64,000 bases of DNA from Knufia peltigerae (Eukaryota; Ascomycota; Eurotiomycetes; Chaetothyriales; Trichomeriaceae), in NCBI GenBank assembly GCA_030247855.1, contig JAPDRN010000003.1:186001-250000 (forward strand). The letters are read 5' to 3'. Positions within the stretch are counted from its first letter, which is position 1, and every line of letters starts with the position of its first letter. This document shows positions 63,463 through 64,000 of this stretch, in pieces. Under the pieces are notes generated by a model. The model made no database searches. It was not told the origin of the DNA and saw only the letters and a program-made list of their open reading frames with translations. Both the position numbers and the translations under genes were made by a program.

Positions 63463-64000
63463 GACGACCACGGTGCTGCTTATACATCAGGAGATACTCG
63501 CAGACTCCCCAGGACTTGATACGTAAATCACACCATGAATGTTGACGTGGTTTGTCCCAGCTGAGATTCTACCTATAAAGCCCAATGATTTTGCCAGCGA
63601 TGGACGGGTGAGAGTTAGAAGGGCTGCCACGAACTTCAAAAGATTGATATGTGTATATGAACTGTTATCCCGGCGCGATATTCTTTTACTTGGTTGGATG
63701 TCTTTTATCGAACAGTTTGAGGAACGTGTGCTCATCCTAGGCTGGCATCAGAGGAGAATTTGCATGGCAGCTTGAATAGAAAGAATCAAGCAAAAGCGGT
63801 CTTAAATTTGTGAATCTAGAATAGCCTCACAAATCTTCTGCCGATCTTGGTTGAAAAGTGTTTGTACAAAACTGCGTTTCCTATGCGCCGCAACAACCGT
63901 AGTGTTACGGTTGGGCAGAAGGCCTTTCAAGTGATGTCAATGAAAAACGTGATTGCGGCTGCTTTCCATCTTAACTACGGCTCAAGAGACCAACTCCAGA
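63463..64000. other. Terminal intergenic stretch
   Basis: About 540 bp to the window end. A frame at 63539-63775 has no supporting features. Nothing else seen. Confidence 0.35.

Noticed and set aside
1..64000. CRISPR arrays, rRNA, transposons or viral remnants
   Set aside because: None seen on either strand; no regular repeat-spacer units, terminal inverted repeats or polymerase/transposase motifs were recognised.

Overview
The window is nuclear DNA of a filamentous ascomycete (Pezizomycotina). The reasons are short introns of about 50-180 nt with GT..AG ends and CTAAC/CTGAC-like branch sites, four Zn2Cys6 transcription factors, and a fungal-only gene repertoire (XlnR-type regulator, CYP504 P450, Ssz1, Ppn1, Mix23/Cid2). 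The mix of plant cell-wall hydrolases, aromatic catabolism and many MFS permeases would fit a eurotiomycete, possibly a black yeast (Chaetothyriales), but nothing seen proves the genus. Most exon structures below were assembled by hand from splice signals and family conservation. Each multi-exon model listed has a total length divisible by three.

Layout. 0.5-9.4 kb: mostly housekeeping genes: Mix23/Cid2, an Fpg-type DNA glycosylase, a FucP-type sugar permease, an FSH serine hydrolase, ribosomal protein eS27 and exosome subunit Rrp40. 9.9-24.7 kb: an uninterrupted carbohydrate block with secreted GH95 fucosidase, secreted GH3 beta-xylosidase, signal-less GH36 alpha-galactosidase, an XlnR/AraR-type Zn2Cys6 regulator and a maltose-permease-like MFS transporter. 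25.3-30.1 kb: a frame-shifted small gene, the ribosome-associated Hsp70 Ssz1 and an MFS transporter. 30.5-46.2 kb: an aromatic-acid catabolic block with a Zn2Cys6 factor, a CYP504-type phenylacetate hydroxylase, a flavin-reductase-like protein, fumarylacetoacetase, homogentisate dioxygenase, a relic of an MFS gene, an allantoate-type MFS permease and an amino-acid permease. 47.3-63.5 kb: a PSI-domain membrane protein, a five-exon DUF3237 gene, a frame-shifted nucleoside deaminase, vacuolar endopolyphosphatase Ppn1, two head-to-head Zn2Cys6 factors and an atypical C2H2 protein.

How the genes may work together. The carbohydrate block contains what is needed to clip fucose and xylose outside the cell, import an oligosaccharide, hydrolyse it inside and switch the set on through its own XlnR-family regulator. 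GGCTAA-type hexamers lie upstream of the GH95, GH3/GH36 and regulator genes. The aromatic block covers phenylacetate to homogentisate (CYP504), ring opening (HGD) and final cleavage (FAH). Maleylacetoacetate isomerase is absent, and a flavin-reductase-like gene lies between the P450 and FAH. No tRNA, rRNA, CRISPR array or intact transposon was recognised.
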